From Diplonema papillatum (taxonomy: Eukaryota > Euglenozoa > Diplonemea > Diplonemida > Diplonemidae), in assembly GCA_030068145.1 (NCBI GenBank), contig JAPJBO010000052.1:186001-250000 (forward strand): 64,000 bases of DNA, written 5' to 3'. The first letter of the stretch is position 1. The number at the start of each line of letters is the position of its first letter. Shown piece by piece: positions 1 to 11,001 of the stretch. The position numbers were made by a program, and so were the translations under genes. Under the pieces are notes generated by a model, which was not told the DNA's origin, ran no database searches, and worked only from the letters and a program-made list of their open reading frames with translations.

Positions 1-120
1 TCTCCGGTTTGACCATTGAGGCTGTGAGGCAGGTAGTATGAGGGTAGTAGGTATGCTTATACACTTTAAGTACGGCTAGCCATGTTTGTAAGTGTTGCGA
101 CCGACACCAAGAAGAATTCG
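1..120 (+). repeat. degenerate R1-family repeat end
   Basis: The first bases (tctccggtttgaccattg) and bases 75-111 (ggctagccatg, then gaccgacaccaag) match, in the same order, the middle and the end of the R1 repeat described at 31405. The segment between them differs and is rich in tagtatg-like words. I read it as a decayed R1 copy cut by the window edge. Confidence 0.45.
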
Positions 121-238
121 CTTTGAACTTAGTCTTGGGCCCCCCACGCCCACCCCTGGTTTTGAACGAAGGGGAAACGCCCTATAGAGTGGCGCGCGAG
201 CTTTTTAGTTGGGTCTGGGAACATGTGATAAGATGCCA

Positions 239-449
239 AACCCCCCCCCTCCCCTTTGCACTAATAAAACATTTTTTGACGTGTATGCCGGCCCCGAAAC
301 ACTGTCTGTGCGGCCCTAAACGGTTTTTGGCGGGTTAAGTGAAGGTAAAGGGGCCTCTGAAGGGCCACAAGCGGGCTCAGATGGGGTTGCGGGGCCAGTA
401 AGGGGTGACGTCGAAAAGTATTTTATTAGTGCAAAGGGGAGGGGGGGTC
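239..449. repeat. inverted repeat, about 42 bp arms
   Basis: Bases 239-283 and 408-449 are near-perfect reverse complements. Both hold a C/G run, then ccctttgcactaataaaac or its complement. The loop is about 125 bp and GC-rich. This could be a small MITE-like element or a transcribed hairpin. No coding sense is seen inside. Confidence 0.6.
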
Positions 450-1087
450 TCATATAGAGGCGGGGATAGCAAGGTTGCGGTGTTCTTCGTCAGTGGGGCA
501 GTTTTTTTTATTTGGACTGTTTATACTTTAGGATGCTGTTTTGTTCTTTCTTCGAGATAACGAAGCCGAGTTTGCGCGCTGCCTAGTGAAGCCAGCGAAG
601 GTGCACTGATGGAAGCTCAAACGGAATATTCTCAAGCCATATCGCTCGAACAAAGACTTGCAGCCCCTCTTTTCCTACGTTTCTTTCATCTTTCCAGCAA
701 AATCGATGCCTGTTCGCTATCAGCCTCCGGGAAACCTTTGGATGGCCGTCCAATAGCTCAGCATTCCTAAAACAAAGCGACTCGTGCTCGCAAGGTTCCC
801 CGCCAGTACTCCTTTTACAGCGTTTCTTTTGAGGTTTAAAGGTCCGGTGTTCTATTTTCACAAGCTTTAAATTCTGGTTGAGGAGTAGTGTATCGATCCC
901 GAATTCCTGTCGTCCACAGCAGCAGCAAAGAAGCCGGAGCAGTCTCCTTGTCATACGTCGGCTGTGTGGACAGCAGAGGGAAGCAGTGCGTGTGGAGGTT
1001 GATTGTGTACATATAAGACGTCGAAGTAAAGGTGGATTGGTGGGGGATTTCGTTTGTTTCTTTTCTTTTCTCAAACGTCGTACAGGC
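450..1087. other. intergenic stretch, nothing recognised
   Basis: Open frames on both strands overlap at 583-1153 but neither shows a recognisable domain or the GC-rich third-position bias of the real genes in this window. I see no convincing gene. Confidence 0.5.
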
Positions 1088-1247
1088 GGGGGGTCGAATA
1101 ATAACAGTTATTTGACACGCGTCTGGCTGTCAAAGAACACTACCATTATTTAGCCCTGCTACTGTTCGACACATCATGCCTCCCTGGAATCATCTTTAGT
1201 ATTCGGAAAATCGTATACTAACACAGGTGTTATTATCCGACCCGGCC
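1088..1247 (+). mobile_element. R3 MITE copy
   Basis: It starts with a G run and tcgaataataacagttatt and ends tattatccgaccc. It shares its whole length with the better copy at 26636-26807, including the central words ctgctactgttcg and agtattcg. The terminal inverted repeats are partly decayed (cgacccggccc at the right end). Confidence 0.7.
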
Positions 1248-1312
1248 CTTAGCTTGTCCACACCCCTCCATCCCAAATTGGCAAACGAGACAAAAGACGG
1301 TGTCCTTTTTCA

Positions 1313-1500
1313 GAGTTCAAGTTCGCTTAAAATTCCGGGGGTTTAGGGTCTCCGTGTGACCGTTCATGAGTGGGTTCTCCTAGAGCAAGAAAAGGCTATA
1401 TGGTTACGGGTTGTATATTTGGTGCACGCTTTCGTTATGGGTTACGGCTAGCCATGTCCGGGACTGTTTGTGACCGACACCAAGTACATTCCTTCGTGGA
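1313..1500 (+). repeat. R1 dispersed repeat, long form
   Basis: About 188 bp matching copies at 31405, 49148 and 51284. The head is gagttcaagttcgcttaaaa, then a tctccgtgtgaccgtt box, and the end is accaagtacattccttcg. All four long copies are in plus orientation. No coding potential is evident. Confidence 0.8.
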
Positions 1501-1814
1501 GTGTAGTCTTTTCGTAGGCCCTTTGCTTGTGCACTGGTCTTTTAATTCAGATAAACCGCTGGCGTTCGCTGCCAGGCGTTTCACACTGGCCATTGTTAAA
1601 AGGACGGGCGCTTCGGTTTGTTTGAGCGTGCGCCGTGCTAGCCGACCCGTGCACCGTCGAGCGGCATGCGAGCACGCTGTCTCCATTCCTCGCGCGTGCG
1701 GCCGCGCTTCATAGTTTTGCTCAGGGAGCTGATGCACTCCGTCGATGAGAGAACTTGACACAGCTTCAGGGGCGTGGCTTATTAAAGAGGGTTAAGTTTC
1801 CCCGAGGGAGACTT
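1501..1814. other. intergenic, small R2-like scrap
   Basis: The only recognisable piece is gggcgcttcggtttgtttg near 1607, which resembles the gacaggcgcttcg end of R2. Nothing else is supported. Confidence 0.35.
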
Positions 1815-2140
1815 GCGAGGGCGAGGATTGTGTCAGGCCCGCTCATGCGCTCCATCTCGATCTCGGAGTGGTTCTTCGGCTTTGGCGACCCGGCGTTGCG
1901 CCGCTTCGCGAAGGCTTCCGTGAGCGGGGACGACGCGGCCACTGCCGTCGGCGACATGCCCGGCGACGACTGGAGACCGGGTTCACCCGGCGGACACTTG
2001 GGGGTGCGCTGGCTGCTTTTTTGCACCGTAGCTGGCTGGAAAATGCGGTGGGCCTCGCAGAACGGCATGTTCCGCGCGGAAGACTTGCAACTTGGGGCTG
2101 GTTTGTCGGTAAAAACGCAGCACACTTACCAGTCTCTCCG
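1815..2140 (-). pseudogene. internally deleted copy of the polycystin gene 3' end
   Basis: Bases 1819-1960 repeat 2240-2382 almost exactly, and 1998-2140 repeat the region 2757-2900 of the polycystin gene next door. The roughly 375 bp between those blocks in the parent are missing and replaced by a short unmatched join. On the minus strand the copy keeps an open frame of about 119 codons that includes the parent's last conserved block (MERMSGPDTILA) and then runs into a different tail ending in FNKPRP and a stop. One shift relative to the parent lies near the Cys pair, where the parent has CPVC. It lies directly downstream of the parent in gene orientation. It could be a dead tandem copy or an alternative 3' exon; the sequence alone does not decide. 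Confidence 0.8.
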
Positions 2141-2208
2141 CATGAAGAGTATCCAGGAAATCCGGAATTGGGGTTTCTTGGGCTTCTTCTGCCACCGTTC
2201 AGCGAATA

Positions 2209-4887
2209 TCAAGTAGTAACAGCTGAGTACTCGCCTTCTGCGAGGATTGTGTCAGGCCCGCTCATGCGCTCCATCTCGATCTCGGAGTGGTTCCTCGGCT
2301 TCGGCGACCCGGCGTTGCGCCGCTTCGCGAAGGCCTCCGTGAGCGGGGACGACGCGGCCACCGCCGTCGGCGACATGGCCGGCGACGCGGTGGCGGCGCT
2401 GGCGGTGCTGCCCTTGCGGTTGCCCATGCGCGCGGGCGCCGCGGACGAGAACACGTGGATGGTCGGCTGCTTGTGCTTGAACGCCGACTGCCACGTCCCG
2501 TTCGGCTTCTTCGCCGCCTTCCCCGGCGAAAACGGCGCCCGGCCGGTCCTCTGCAGGTCATCGCTCGAGACCGGGTCTCCGCTCGCCGCCAGCAGATCTT
2601 CGACGGACACATTAATGGGTGAAAGCCCCAGCGGCGGCTCCGGCGGCTCCGGCGGCTGCTGCACTACGAGCGGCCCGTGCGCCAGCGGGCTGCCGGGCGG
2701 GTCGGCGCCGGAGGAGTGTCCGGTGTACATGACGGTCTCCGCGGACGACGGGCTGAAGGGGGTGCGCTGGCTGCTTTTTTGCACCGAAGCCGGCTGGAAG
2801 ACGTGCCGGTCCCCCGTCCGCCCGCAGAACGGCATGTCGCGCGCGGACATGCCGCAGACAGGGCACTTCGGGCTGTTCTGCCGGTAGACGCGGTTGGTGT
2901 GCACGGACGACTGGAGGACGCCGATCTGGTCCTTGATTTCCATCAGCTGCATGCGGACGTCCCCTTCGGTGAACATGCGGCTGACCCGGTCCGTGACTGA
3001 GTCGGCGGTGGAGTCGTTGTCGCGCTCGATGGCCTTCATCCTGGGGTCTTTCTCCGCGCGCTCGTAGATGGACCTCGCCTCGCTGGAGTTGTAAATTCCG
3101 CTCACCAGCTCGGTCCATTCTTCGAGGGGGATGTCCTGCTTCATGCCGTCCGCGTGTTTTTTTCCCTCGTTGTTCAACAGCTTGATGGCTTTCCTCCTGC
3201 CGGTCTGGGCACGGCTCGCTGAGCAGAACCCTTGCCCACACAGCGTCCGCCGCATCCGCACGACGTCCCAGTACAACGATTCGAGCGACCACGAGGCCAC
3301 CTTCCCGCCGCATGCTGCCTGCACCGAGGCGAACGACCCCGAGACGATGGCCAGGACGGTGTTCAAGATGATCAGCCAGCTGAGCACCATGAAGCTGCCC
3401 ATGAAGACCCACACCCACTCCGGGTGCGTCTGCGACAGCGCGGCCCAGTCCGACCCGACTTCGGCCGAAACCAGCAGCCGGCAGAGGTACCCCATGGCCG
3501 ACGGCAGGCTGCTCATGTCCTCGAAATCCGCGCCGAAAAGCGCGGTGGCACCCAGAGAGTACCCGAAGAGGACTACCAGGAAGATGACGAACAGGGAAAA
3601 CAGCTCGCCGGCGGCGTACTTGATCGTCAGGGAGAGGACCCCCAGGCGGTCGTTGTGCTGCAGGATCCGCAGCACGCGGAGCCACGCCATGGTGACGGAC
3701 AAAGCCATGAACGTCGACCCGCGTTCGAACCGGTATCCATACTCCACCAGCGTGGTGTACATATACCGATCTGGGCTCGACGCCCCTGCAACGCCGGAGT
3801 CATGCTGCAGTTCCGGTCCGACCCACCACAGCCACATGCGGTAGCTGTAGCAGACCGCGACGAACGTCACCAAAACGACCTCGAAGAGCAGCCAGACGCT
3901 GATCCACATCTGGCCGAGCTCCTTGTTCACCCACACGGACTTGAACAGCGAGGCCAGCACGAATAGCAGCCCGAGCACGGCGAGGCAGTCGAGCGCGAAA
4001 ATCGCGCGGTCCCCCGCGGAGTCGAGGTCGTACACGCGGAAGGGATACGCCTTGTGGCTCGAAAGCGACCCGCCGCTGGCGAAGAACTCGATGTACATGT
4101 GGTTCGCGGCGAACGACCCCACGCTCGGGTTGTAGGTCAGGACGTCGACGATGACGACCCGCGTCGCGTTGTCGATGAAGTGCTCGTCCTTCAGCTCGGC
4201 CAACGCCGCCGTGATGTCGGCGTAGTCCGTGAGGTAGCTCAGAGCAATCGTGAACGCGTCGTTCGGATCGTCGTAGCTATTAAACTCGGTGTTGACGGAC
4301 AGCACGGAAATCGGGTCGGCCAAGTCCGCATCCGGAATCCATGCGCCCCCGGGGCCGTACGGCTTGCGGCTCGCCGACCCGTCGCTCCACTCCGGGAGGA
4401 CGTGATCCGGGACCCGGGTCAGGTACGCCGGCGAAATGATCGAAGGGGGGCTGATCTCCGCCGGCGCCACGCGGAACTGCCGAATCAGGAAGAACCCCAT
4501 TGGATAGTTCACCTGCCCGGGGCCCTGGTGCCACAGCCGGCTCGTCACGGTCCCGCACCAGTCCCAGAAGTTTTCGGGCGAGCTGAGGTGCTCCCAGGCC
4601 TCCAGCTCGAGTTCGATGTAGTGGGCGTGTTCGAGGTGGTACAGGACGTTATACGCGAGGGGGTTCGCGACGCCGGAGATCATGATCAGCACGGTGAGGC
4701 TCGTGAGCCAGAGGAGGAAGATCGGCAGAGAGCGGAGGGTCCTCGCCTTTTCGTAATCCCGCGTCAAGAAATTCCGCAGGGACCGCAGCGACACAACCCA
4801 GACACCCGCGTCGTTCTCGTTGTACGACGCCGGGCTGCCGGCACTGCTCCCTTCAAGCATGGCATAGTCGACGCCATGACCAACCAT
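2209..4887 (-). CDS. polycystin (PKD2/TRPP-like) cation channel
   Basis: A single open frame of 892 residues. A first membrane helix (about 55-75) is followed by a large luminal or extracellular polycystin-type domain (about 80-290) ending with the family hallmark MYIEFFASGGSLSSHKAYPF near 264-283. Helices S2 to S4 lie at about 296-316, 328-347 and 390-410, S5 at 428-452, a pore loop near 460-475, and S6 at 490-520. This is the layout of TRPP channels, which carry cations including calcium in cilia or internal membranes. The cytosolic tail holds a possible coiled segment (about 585-660), a CPVC...C cluster at 675-688 and a Pro/Ser-rich low-complexity end, so no EF hand is obvious. The ATG at 4887 precedes a basic leader and is the only good start. 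No intron is needed. Upstream, a candidate splice acceptor (pyrimidines then CAG at 4919-4921) would suit either cis- or trans-splicing. A truncated copy of the 3' end lies downstream at 1815-2140. Confidence 0.9.
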   Translation of the reverse strand: MVGHGVDYAMLEGSSAGSPASYNENDAGVWVVSLRSLRNFLTRDYEKARTLRSLPIFLLWLTSLTVLIMISGVANPLAYNVLYHLEHAHYIELELEAWEHLSSPENFWDWCGTVTSRLWHQGPGQVNYPMGFFLIRQFRVAPAEISPPSIISPAYLTRVPDHVLPEWSDGSASRKPYGPGGAWIPDADLADPISVLSVNTEFNSYDDPNDAFTIALSYLTDYADITAALAELKDEHFIDNATRVVIVDVLTYNPSVGSFAANHMYIEFFASGGSLSSHKAYPFRVYDLDSAGDRAIFALDCLAVLGLLFVLASLFKSVWVNKELGQMWISVWLLFEVVLVTFVAVCYSYRMWLWWVGPELQHDSGVAGASSPDRYMYTTLVEYGYRFERGSTFMALSVTMAWLRVLRILQHNDRLGVLSLTIKYAAGELFSLFVIFLVVLFGYSLGATALFGADFEDMSSLPSAMGYLCRLLVSAEVGSDWAALSQTHPEWVWVFMGSFMVLSWLIILNTVLAIVSGSFASVQAACGGKVASWSLESLYWDVVRMRRTLCGQGFCSASRAQTGRRKAIKLLNNEGKKHADGMKQDIPLEEWTELVSGIYNSSEARSIYERAEKDPRMKAIERDNDSTADSVTDRVSRMFTEGDVRMQLMEIKDQIGVLQSSVHTNRVYRQNSPKCPVCGMSARDMPFCGRTGDRHVFQPASVQKSSQRTPFSPSSAETVMYTGHSSGADPPGSPLAHGPLVVQQPPEPPEPPLGLSPINVSVEDLLAASGDPVSSDDLQRTGRAPFSPGKAAKKPNGTWQSAFKHKQPTIHVFSSAAPARMGNRKGSTASAATASPAMSPTAVAASSPLTEAFAKRRNAGSPKPRNHSEIEMERMSGPDTILAEGEYSAVTT

Positions 4888-5510
4888 CGCGCCTCACCAC
4901 AAACTCGCTTCGGACGGACTGAAAGCAGCCCCCGCTTCCCTCTTCAGCACCAAATGCTCGCTAAGGAAAAAGGCAAACCCTTTCGACGCACGGCGGAAGC
5001 AACCCAATGAGACCCAGTACCGCGGGAAAAAAACACCGACGAGGGCCGGGACACTGGGCGCGGAGGAAAAGAAGAGATGTGCCGGGCGGCGTCGCGAGGG
5101 TTGTGCGGGGAGGGACGACGGGGGGGGGGGACCGGGAGAAAATATTCCCCCCGCCCCTGTCGGGAAAGAAGCATGCGGGATTCTACCGTGTTTTACAGTG
5201 TGTCGGCAGCCTTTCGGCAAAGGCGGATCGGCTCGGGGTCGTTGGATTTGTTTTCCGGTGTCGAGGAACAAGGGATGCGAGGAAAGAATGCGGTGGTCAC
5301 CGACGGTCGAGTAGTGAGTCCCACCTCCGTTCGTTTTATACACTCGGTCTCTTTTCGACTGACTACTCTGCCACTCTTTTACCCACGTAGGCTAGCAAAA
5401 AGAGACTCGGGGGAAGGGTGGGGAAGTGGATGCACCGAGGAGCCAGCTTCTTCGTGAGAAGGATAATGAACGAGAACTGTTTTTGTGTTACCGTCGATCC
5501 CGAAGGACGA
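4888..5510. other. upstream region of the polycystin gene
   Basis: No gene is supported. Read on the minus strand, 4919-4935 gives a pyrimidine-containing stretch ending in CAG about 30 bases before the polycystin ATG, a plausible acceptor. Bases about 5325-5400 resemble 49727-49815 (ttttatacactcggtctctt, later gctagcaaaaag), a dispersed repeat found twice. Confidence 0.4.
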
Positions 5511-6090
5511 TCAGTTTTTTTTTTTTTTTTTTTTTTTTCTTTTTTTTTTCTTTGGAGTGAAAGTTCGCTTGAAACTTCGGGGGGTTTTAATTGTCTCCTT
5601 TTTTTACAACGGGGGCGGTCTCTCTGGCAAAGCGGGCTACTTTCGTCGGCTCAGCTATTCCGACTTCGGCCCGGAGCGGCTGGAGCGGCAGCGAGGCTTC
5701 GGTGCGTTCTTTTGGTTTGCGCGGACACGGCCAACAAAAAAAAAAAGAGAGTTTGGGCGCGCTGGGGCTGCTGTTTTTCTAACCTTTTTTCTTTTTGACA
5801 GGACGATTTGCGAAGGGCTGGCGCCTTTTCTTCTCTGTATCTTGCTTTCGTGGCGTGCCTTCCGAGGGCACAGGGCAGAAAACGGGTTCGCAGGATCCGT
5901 CAACGAGAAGGGCGGGGCCAGCCAAACGCTCCTCACTGAAGCTCCTGACGCTGGAACCAAAAGACTCAAAAAAGAATGGATGGTGAAGCCAAATAAAACA
6001 ACAACCGGCGACCTAACGCCCCCTCGGACTTCGAGGTTTCTTTAGTTTTCCTTTTTTGTTTGTGTTTTTTTTTTTTTTTTTTTTTGGTTG
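5511..6090. repeat. poly-T tracts flanking low-complexity DNA
   Basis: Long T runs occur at 5514-5550 and 6066-6085, with A/T-rich mixed sequence and a 10 bp A run between. A head of R1 type (gtgaaagttcgcttgaaact) lies at 5559-5580 directly after the first T run. The long frames here read through homopolymer and are not taken as genes. Confidence 0.5.
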
Positions 6091-9045
6091 GCGTACTTTG
6101 CGAATGCTCTTCTTTGTGTTGGTTCTGTATCCTGTGGACGTAGGTGTGAAGAGTTGTGAAAACGGGAGTCCAAAACAGCCGAGGTCTGATTATATCCGAG
6201 CGGTATCCAAACGCCGCCATTGAAGATTATCGAGGCGAGGTCATGCCAGATTAGCTACGTGACTAGAGCGGAGTGCTGCTCCGATTCAGAATGTGATTTA
6301 CTCACTCTAGTGAGTAGCGTTCTTGCCTTAAGAATACCAGTCTCTTTCATATACAGTTTTTGCCAGTCTTTGGTTTCATTTCATGCGTGGTTGACCATGC
6401 TCGTACAAGAAGGGGGCAGCATCGTGATTTGGCGTCGCCCCTGCTGGGTCACGACAGGTGAGTGGCGTCACCTCCCCATGAGCGAGGCGAGACGCGACGG
6501 GAGACACCACCCCACCGCCTGATCAACGGGGGGAATCCGTAGCGCGACTGAAGATGCTGGGTAGCGGAATATAGAGTATCGTGACCCGGCGAAACCGTCG
6601 TGTCACCGCCGAAGGTGCAGCAGCCATAAGGAACTTAGCTAAATGACAGGTTGGGTGACGCCGCCTCCCCAAGCCAGTTAGGGGGAAGGACGTGATGCGG
6701 CTGCTTCGGCAGTGACCCAGCGGCAGAGACTTGGGCACGTGTCTCGCATAGGGCAGGTGGAGAACCCTGTAGTCCGGCCATGTGTGCCGTTTACGGGATA
6801 CATGTCGGGTTCCTACTCATGGGGGACCAAGGTAGGCAGTCTCACACCTCACAACCGGACCAACCATGCTCGTACAAGAAGCTCCGAGGCCATGGTTTCA
6901 TCACAGCAGCACAAACTCCTGTCCGCTGTTCCCGGAAGGTCACCGTCTCGACTCTGTACGAGGATGGAGTAACTGCCGGTCGGGGTTTCTGTGTCTCTTA
7001 ATGGGTCTCGACTCCTGTCAACGGACTCTTCGTACGGTTGGTCACCATCTGCGTGGTGCCGCGGTATTCGGTGTGGCAGCCCTTCCTGGGTACGCAGTCT
7101 GGCGTGATTGTTTCGCTTCGCCCCGGTACAGATTTGGAAACAGCGCATCGAGTTTCCCGTGAGAAATGTCTGGGCTCGTGTACAGCGCGAGCGCCAAGCC
7201 CCAAGGGCGCGCCATGCCTTGTGCTGTCCTTCGGGCAACGAACCAGCCTTGCCTGGACACCACGACCACGTGAAGCTTTGCTTCCGTAGTAGCGGCGGCC
7301 GGTTTCGGTTTTCCTTAGGTTTCGCTTAGCTCGATACCGTGCCGAAAAGCGTGAAGTAATTGGAACAGAAGCCGCACTAGTGCCACGGCAAAGGAATAGG
7401 GCTAGAGACGAGCGCAGTAGTGGTAGCGGTTTGAACTTGGTATACAGCAACGAACCGTGACGATAGACTGCACATGGTAGTAGCATAGTAAATGTCGACC
7501 TGCCGAAGCAGGCCGCGCGGCATGCGGAAGGTTTGTGCCCTGTACCGACGAGGAGGTTGACCACAGCCGCCGTATGCACAACACAGCTGCAACACGAGCC
7601 CTGCAATGGTGTGCACCCAGCCATCCCAGATCTCGCCACTTGGCCTGACACAGCCGCACACCGGTGCGGCCGCAGCAGCAACCACCTTCGCAATAAAGGC
7701 GCGCAGCCATGAGTGTACGTAGGCGATTCTATACAACAGCTGCATCAGAGGCAGAGGTGGCGCCGATCACCTGTCAGTCTCGGAACTGACTGCCACCCCT
7801 GGGGCGAGCTGAGAAAAACAGAAAGGTAGTTGGCTGAAACAGAAAGAAATGCGTGGATGTTGTCTATCTTCGGTTCTTAGGATCTGGAGCGACAAGAAAA
7901 CGCAGAGAGTAGTAAAATACACAGTTTGGGCGAAGGAATCGGCATAGCCCGTGACAGTGGGGAGACGATCGCGAAGGGTATACACGTTTCTACTGTGGCT
8001 GAATGATACCCTCCTACAAGTCTTACGAGTAGGATCTGAAGGAGGAATACCTTGGTCTCTTCGTTTCCAGGCCCACGGCCCCTCTATGTCTTTCGAGCCA
8101 GGCGTGCATGCTCATTCGATCGGCATACTTCAATCAAGAAGTCGGAATCCCGCTATTTTTATTTAGCAGGAAAGCGTACGGGCCTTAGGGGATGGTGTGG
8201 CGTGGTGCAGTCGGTCGGCTGTCGGAGACGAAGTGCAAATACGGAGCGACATGCCGCGACCCGCCGGACCACACCGAATGAATGCAAAATGCAGAACTAG
8301 CGGGGCATCTATAGGGAAAAGTTTTGACGGCTTTTGTAGCTGGCTGTTCATGCGTGGACGTGAGCAGGGCATCACTGAACGATGAGACCTCTATGTGTGC
8401 TGGACATGGCGAGTGGAGCTTTTGCTGCTCTTGTCTGCAGTTCGGGAATAACCCGCTCGAGGCATCTACTGCCTACCAGGACTTACTCGGCCGGTGCATC
8501 TCGTTCGCAGATGGACATTTCCTACCCACGACCTATCTTTTCTTGAAGACTGCAGCGCTTGGGGTGCTACTCTGGCCGAAAGCTGTGTGTGTGTGTGTTA
8601 GAATTCATGAAAAATGGGTAACCCCTGTTGCTGCGTATGGCCCAGGCTACGGGCTTCCTCACGTCACAGCTGACGCTCTTTCTTGCCGCCCGTAGTGACC
8701 ACGCGCTGTTCGGAACTGTAGCCTCGTTTGACAAAGGCACCCTGCTTCGTGTACCGTGGGGTGAAACCACGTAACAGAGTCTATTCGACGAATCGTGCAA
8801 TTTTCTCACGTCCATGGTCCGCGTGACGTGATGTCCACCACGGTGTGCGGTATTGCAGCAGATTTCCTTGGTAGTATGGGGTCCCCTCCCCTCCCAAAAC
8901 GCTCCTGGGAGGCGCGTACCTTTTTGCTCGTGCTGCGCCGTGGGCGCGCGCCAGGCGTTCGTTCATCCGCCGACCACGTCTTTTTGAGGAGCTATCAGCG
9001 CGAGGAACTGTGTGTAGCGGTGTGTACAGCATAGGAAAAACCGTG
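6091..9045. other. intergenic stretch with scattered repeat scraps
   Basis: No domain is recognised on either strand. The words ccatgctcgtacaagaag recur at about 6397 and 6864. Bases 7415-7520 match parts of 25680-25735 and 57045-57150 (tttgaacttggtatacagca, later gacgatagactgc), a small dispersed repeat. A short (tg)n run is at 8587-8600. The rest looks unconstrained. Confidence 0.45.
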
Positions 9046-9205
9046 CACCGCGAGAGGAGGAGAAAGTAGAAAGGGAAACTAGAGTTTTTCGTTGACCGCA
9101 CTACACCCTGAGCCCCAATCCTGGACGTGGTTTCAGGTGGCAAATTTGCAAATGATCATGATCAGAAGGTCCTAGTTGGGCGGTTCTGTTTCCTCACACA
9201 CTACA
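9046..9205 (+). repeat. dispersed repeat D, copy 1
   Basis: It shares about 160 bp with 16538-16697 in the same orientation, including gaaactagagttttt, aatcctggacg and aatgatcatgatcagaaggt. Function is unknown; no terminal repeats are seen. Confidence 0.75.
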
Positions 9206-9712
9206 TGTGGCTAAAACAAGAATAGGCGCGATGTTTGTGTTTGTACGTGCCGGGGGAGGGTTCGCGTGTTAGTGGGTGAACATGATCGGTAGGCCAATAT
9301 TTTCCCAAACACGCTCTGCCAGCGTTCTCTTTCGTCTTTTCAATCAATTGTTACGAAAGACTCGTTGGATGCACGCGCTTTGCGGGTTCACCGTCCAGGC
9401 TGCTGTCCACCAACACACGCCGTCGATGGTGCTCTTTCTCCCTCGCGGAGAGAAGAATTGGCGACGCGTTTCAGCCTGCGGGCAACACCTTCCGAGCGTC
9501 ACGGTGAAACAATGGGGCAAACAGCGTCAACTACCCAGTAATGATGGCCAATTGCTGAGGCAGCAAGATTCATGTTCTTTGCATCTTCAGGGACAAACGC
9601 CTCCGCGGAAATCGTTTTACTGGAGTCGACTTCGTGACTTTCTCGCGTGCAGGCGTCGTTCCGGAAACGTTCTCATCAAGGGAAGGGCTCCCGCAACCGT
9701 CGGCTTTGTATC

Positions 9713-10035
9713 ATGCAGGGTCAAGACCTTGTGTCTTTTTGGTAAGAGGGATCCAGACCCAAAAAAAATGGCCACCCATTTTTTCTGGAAAAAATTTGGG
9801 GTTTTGAAAAAAATAAATTTGGAACAAAAACTGCGGTGATTTTTGATGAAGTTTGTTTGCGTATGTGTTATCACCTGTGTGGTAATTTCCACAGTACGCT
9901 GCCAACCGTCACTTTTTGATAATGACAACCGCGGTTGTTACCATAAAAAAAAAATCCGATTTTTTTTCTTGGGCTCTGTCGGCCCCGCGACAGCGTTTAC
10001 CAAAAAGACGCAAGGTTTTGACCCTGCATGGTATC
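9713..10035. mobile_element. short terminal-inverted-repeat element
   Basis: The left end (tgcagggtcaagaccttgtg, then tctttttggtaa) and the right end (ttaccaaaaagacgcaaggt, then tttgaccctgca) are reverse complements over about 35 bp with two or three mismatches. The 320 bp body is rich in A and T runs and codes for nothing recognisable. This is the shape of a non-autonomous DNA transposon (MITE). No clear target duplication was found. Confidence 0.65.
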
Positions 10036-10072
10036 CAACGGAGGCACCAAGTGCGCGATCACAGGAACACCC

Positions 10073-10156
10073 AGTTGCCTCGCCTTACCCAGTTCCCTCG
10101 CCTTACCCAGTTCCCTCGCCTTACCCAGTTCCCTCGCCTTACCCAGTTCCCTCGCC
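10073..10156 (+). repeat. 18 bp tandem repeat, about 4.5 units
   Basis: The unit ccttacccagttccctcg repeats without change. It is a multiple of three, so a frame would encode a PYPVPS repeat on the plus strand, but the flanks show no gene. Confidence 0.85.
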
Positions 10157-10389
10157 CAACGTATCACGTTGGGGCATCGCAGCAGCAGCAGGTGCTGCAT
10201 GAGCAGCATGAGCAGCATAGCTTAGGAAACAGAGCGGAGGAAGTCCTTCGGTCTGAGGTCGCGGCTAGAGCGTAAACAGGAATCGAAACAGGAATTCGTC
10301 ACTAAGCCCAGTACTAGACGCGAACCTTTTTCGAGCAGGTCTTTGCAGAGTTTCTTGCTCCCTCTTGTCCTAGTGACGACAGACAGCAC

Positions 10390-10680
10390 AACTCGCTACA
10401 GACTACCTTTTTGCACGCGTCGTGTCATGCTTCGGTGGCTTCTTGCCCCGCCCGGACTGTTTGTCTCCGATGTGCGTTTCACGGTGACGGTAGACTGCGC
10501 ATGAGTAGTACGTGTCGTTCTAGTTCGAGAGCAAGTCTGGAAGAAGAACTGTGAAAACGGGTTTTTGCGAACGCAGCAAACAACCGGGTGGCGCAAAGCG
10601 GCCTCCTGGGCGGCGCCGACTCAAGCACAAACAGCGGCAGCGGCGCGCCGGTCCCGCGAAGAAGGTTGAAGTATGGCTAA
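10390..10680 (+). repeat. dispersed repeat G, copy 1
   Basis: It matches 25735-25925 with gaps. Shared blocks include ctacagactacct, tttgcacgcgtcgtgtcatg, gcaagtctggaaga and acaaacagcggcag. The role is unknown. Confidence 0.65.
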
Positions 10681-11001
10681 AGATAAAGTGGTGTCACCTG
10701 AGGGGTAATCTCAGGGCCGCCTACGTGATAAAGCCGTTAAGCACTGGGAACTGTTAAGTACACGGACCACACGGATCAGCATGCACTTTGCCGTTAAGCA
10801 GCGGCTGCCGGCTTATCCCGTGACACCTTTCATATGTGGTTGGTTATCATGAATAGGCTACACTATATAGAAAGAGTAGCGTTGGCGCTCTTACAGGTTG
10901 TTCCCTCGTAGCTCGCCGGGAACGGGCACTCCAGTGAAACTGGGTTTTCAGGTATGGGTTTTGAGCATTAAGAAACGGACGGAACGTTGGCTGTGGCGTA
11001 C

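Noticed and set aside
10073..10156. CRISPR-like or protein repeat
   Set aside because: The 18 bp units are contiguous without spacers, and the genome is eukaryotic.
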